The position numbers and the translations under genes were made by a program. The notes under the pieces were generated by a model. It was not told where the DNA came from. It searched no databases and saw only the letters and a program-made list of their open reading frames with translations. Source: Mesorhizobium sp. AR10 (GTDB taxonomy: Bacteria; Pseudomonadota; Alphaproteobacteria; Rhizobiales; Rhizobiaceae). Taken from it: a DNA stretch of 64,000 bases. Below, in pieces: positions 62,718-64,000 of the stretch (its first letter is position 1; the number at the start of each line of letters is the position of its first letter). The DNA lies in the NCBI RefSeq assembly GCF_024746795.1, contig NZ_CP080524.1, positions 4,876,001 to 4,940,000 on the forward strand, in the 5' to 3' direction.

Positions 62718-63884
62718 TCAACCTGGCTGGTGCTGCAGCGGTCCGTTCCACTCGATGTCATGCGTCGACGCGGCCGCCAGGCCGATGCGCTGGCGCAGCG
62801 CTGTGCCGGCCACTTCGGCCAGAGCGCGCCACTGCGCCCGTTTGGGTGCGGGGTCGCCCGGCCAGTCGAGCAGTTCGCCGGCCTCGTGCATCGCGCGGCG
62901 GAAGCGTCCGATCTCCAGGGATCGTAAGGCTGCTGGCAGTCCATACACCCACATGGCCAGCCGCACCGTCTGCGGTGCCACGACATCCGGTCTCACCTCG
63001 CCGCCGCCCTCAAGCACGGCGTCGGTGAAGTGCTGCGGATCGCGGAAGAAATGCAGGCCGCTCACGGCGCGCGGATTGCACTCCAGCGGCAGCACCCGGC
63101 CGTCCTTTTCGCGCACCAGGTCGAAGGATATCTGTCCGGTCCAGCCGGTGCCGGCGACGAAGCTTTCCACGAAGCGCCGGGCGGCTGCATCGTCGACCGG
63201 CTCGAAATAGATGCCGGCGCCCTTGCCGGCGCGATAGAGCGAACGGTAGAGCGCCAACGCCTTGAGCTTGCCGTTCAGCGCCACCGCATAGGCGCTGATT
63301 TCATCGCCGGCGACAAAACGCTGCGCCACCCATGGCATCTCGGGTGAAGGGCTGATCACATCGAGTTCTTCAGGTGGCGGGCGCAGTAGGACATGGCTGG
63401 CAAAACGCGACCAGACCGGTTTGAGCACCAGTTCGCGCGACCGGTCGCGCACGGCCTGTAGATCATGCCTGCTCTGCAGCAGCGTCGTTTCCGGCACGGC
63501 TAGATCGAGGCTCTCAGCCAGCCGGATTAAAGCATGCTTGTCATGGACTCGGGCGAGCAGCTCCATGTCAGGCGCAAACAGACGGGCCGGCATGACGCGG
63601 TCGCGCCAAAGCTGGCCGAGATAAAAGACCTCCTCGCAGGTCGGGATGACGAGTTCGACGCCCTCGGTGCGCACCAGCGCTTCCACCGCTTCGGCATAGG
63701 CGTCCGGAGCAAAACGCGGCGGCGGCAAGCGGCGATAAAGCGCGCATGCCGTGCTCGCAGCGGCGATCGGATGTGCCGGGCTATCGGCCAGGATCACCCG
63801 CCGCCCGGCGCCGTGCAACAGCCGCGCCAGATGCAGCGCCACCGGCGCCCGGGCTCCGGTGACCAACACGGTGCTATTCGGCAT
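62718..63884 (-). CDS. ATP-grasp domain ligase
   Basis: This is a 388-residue protein. VLVTGARAPVALHLARLLHG at the N-terminus is a pre-ATP-grasp Rossmann-like domain; the ATP-grasp part has LVLKPVWSRFASHVLL and GQISFDLVREKDGRVLPLEC, then NPRAVSGLHFF with the metal-binding Glu and Asn. These enzymes join a carboxylate to an amine or thiol through acyl phosphate. It lies convergent to the biosynthetic operon and may act on the same product. Confidence 0.85.
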   Translation of the reverse strand: MPNSTVLVTGARAPVALHLARLLHGAGRRVILADSPAHPIAAASTACALYRRLPPPRFAPDAYAEAVEALVRTEGVELVIPTCEEVFYLGQLWRDRVMPARLFAPDMELLARVHDKHALIRLAESLDLAVPETTLLQSRHDLQAVRDRSRELVLKPVWSRFASHVLLRPPPEELDVISPSPEMPWVAQRFVAGDEISAYAVALNGKLKALALYRSLYRAGKGAGIYFEPVDDAAARRFVESFVAGTGWTGQISFDLVREKDGRVLPLECNPRAVSGLHFFRDPQHFTDAVLEGGGEVRPDVVAPQTVRLAMWVYGLPAALRSLEIGRFRRAMHEAGELLDWPGDPAPKRAQWRALAEVAGTALRQRIGLAAASTHDIEWNGPLQHQPG

Positions 63885-63929
63885 GGGACAACGACATCAC
63901 ACCGGAGCGCCTTGTCGCCAGAGCGAGGA

Positions 63930-64000
63930 TCAAACGCCGGTCAAGGATTTGGTGGTCACCAGCGTCACGCCAGCGCTGGAGAAGTCGGCGTTGTGCCGGG
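63930..64000 (-). CDS. 3' end of a minus-strand gene (partial)
   Basis: The frame ending NADFSSAGVTLVTTKSLTGV has a GC-rich third position typical of this genome, unlike the other two minus-strand frames. The gene enters from the right edge and stops 46 bp before the ATP-grasp start, so the two may share a transcript. Too short to classify. Confidence 0.35.
   Translation of the reverse strand, partial: RHNADFSSAGVTLVTTKSLTGV

Overview
The window looks like a chromosomal stretch of an alphaproteobacterium of the order Rhizobiales, most likely Mesorhizobium or a close relative (inference). The grounds are high GC with strong GC bias at third codon positions, a MucR/Ros-type zinc-finger regulator, a GTTC-N7-GTTC LexA-type box, and several copies of short palindromic intergenic repeats of a kind I associate with Mesorhizobium. 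I saw no rRNA, tRNA or CRISPR array.

Layout. 1-3 kb: the end of a methyltransferase gene, a GNAT acetyltransferase, a small secreted protein and an orphan Tat-exported solute-binding protein. 3.1-4.5 kb: a prophage remnant with a terminase large subunit cut off after its ATPase domain and a small-subunit-like gene. 4.6-7.9 kb: small conserved genes, MucR, a GNAT and a DoxX-like protein. 8.2-9.6 kb: a tryptophan 2,3-dioxygenase-family gene divergent from an Lrp/AsnC regulator. 9.6-13.3 kb: an unusual islet. A secreted Asn/Gly-repeat protein faces a three-gene operon (small anchored protein, HTTM/gamma-carboxylase-like membrane protein, secreted SdrD-B-like protein). The outermost genes on both sides start with the same promoter plus leader, forming an inverted repeat, and the 3' end of the lrp gene is duplicated on the far side.

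14.6-21.5 kb: a secreted caspase-like/Sel1 protein with a following lipoprotein, a 56-residue protein with a CCHC zinc knuckle, an SPW protein, an SDR oxidoreductase, and a nitronate monooxygenase with a SnoaL-like partner. 22-24 kb: a PAS-PAS-GGDEF-EAL protein. 24.4-27.4 kb: an M20 amidohydrolase, a frameshifted diaminopropionate ammonia-lyase and a divergent Lrp regulator. 27-37 kb: small stress-type proteins, a catalytically dead HtrA-like protein, a YghU-like GST, a frameshifted sulfotransferase and a cNMP-binding/thioredoxin-reductase-like fusion without the redox cysteines. 36.8-40.6 kb: an SRAP gene and two small genes, interrupted by a 2.1-kb IS1595-family element with a DUF3800 passenger, then a small gene under a LexA-type box.

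40.7-44.5 kb: a LysR regulator divergent from two aldo/keto reductases and a flavodoxin. 44.5-55.3 kb: a DUF892 protein, an HD-GYP protein, an IS66 scrap, a PhzF-like enzyme, an ABC exporter, an M23 peptidase, DUF2270, and a MarR/MFS efflux pair. 55.9-62.1 kb: six genes each overlapping the next by 4 bp (ketosynthase III, SDR, metallo-hydrolase, F390-synthetase-like adenylating enzyme, GNAT-fold protein, Rieske oxygenase). This looks like an uncharacterised biosynthetic operon. It is followed by a toxin-antitoxin pair that appears to be leaderless and by a convergent ATP-grasp ligase gene. The two best candidates for an undescribed system are this operon and the HTTM islet at 9.6-13.3 kb.
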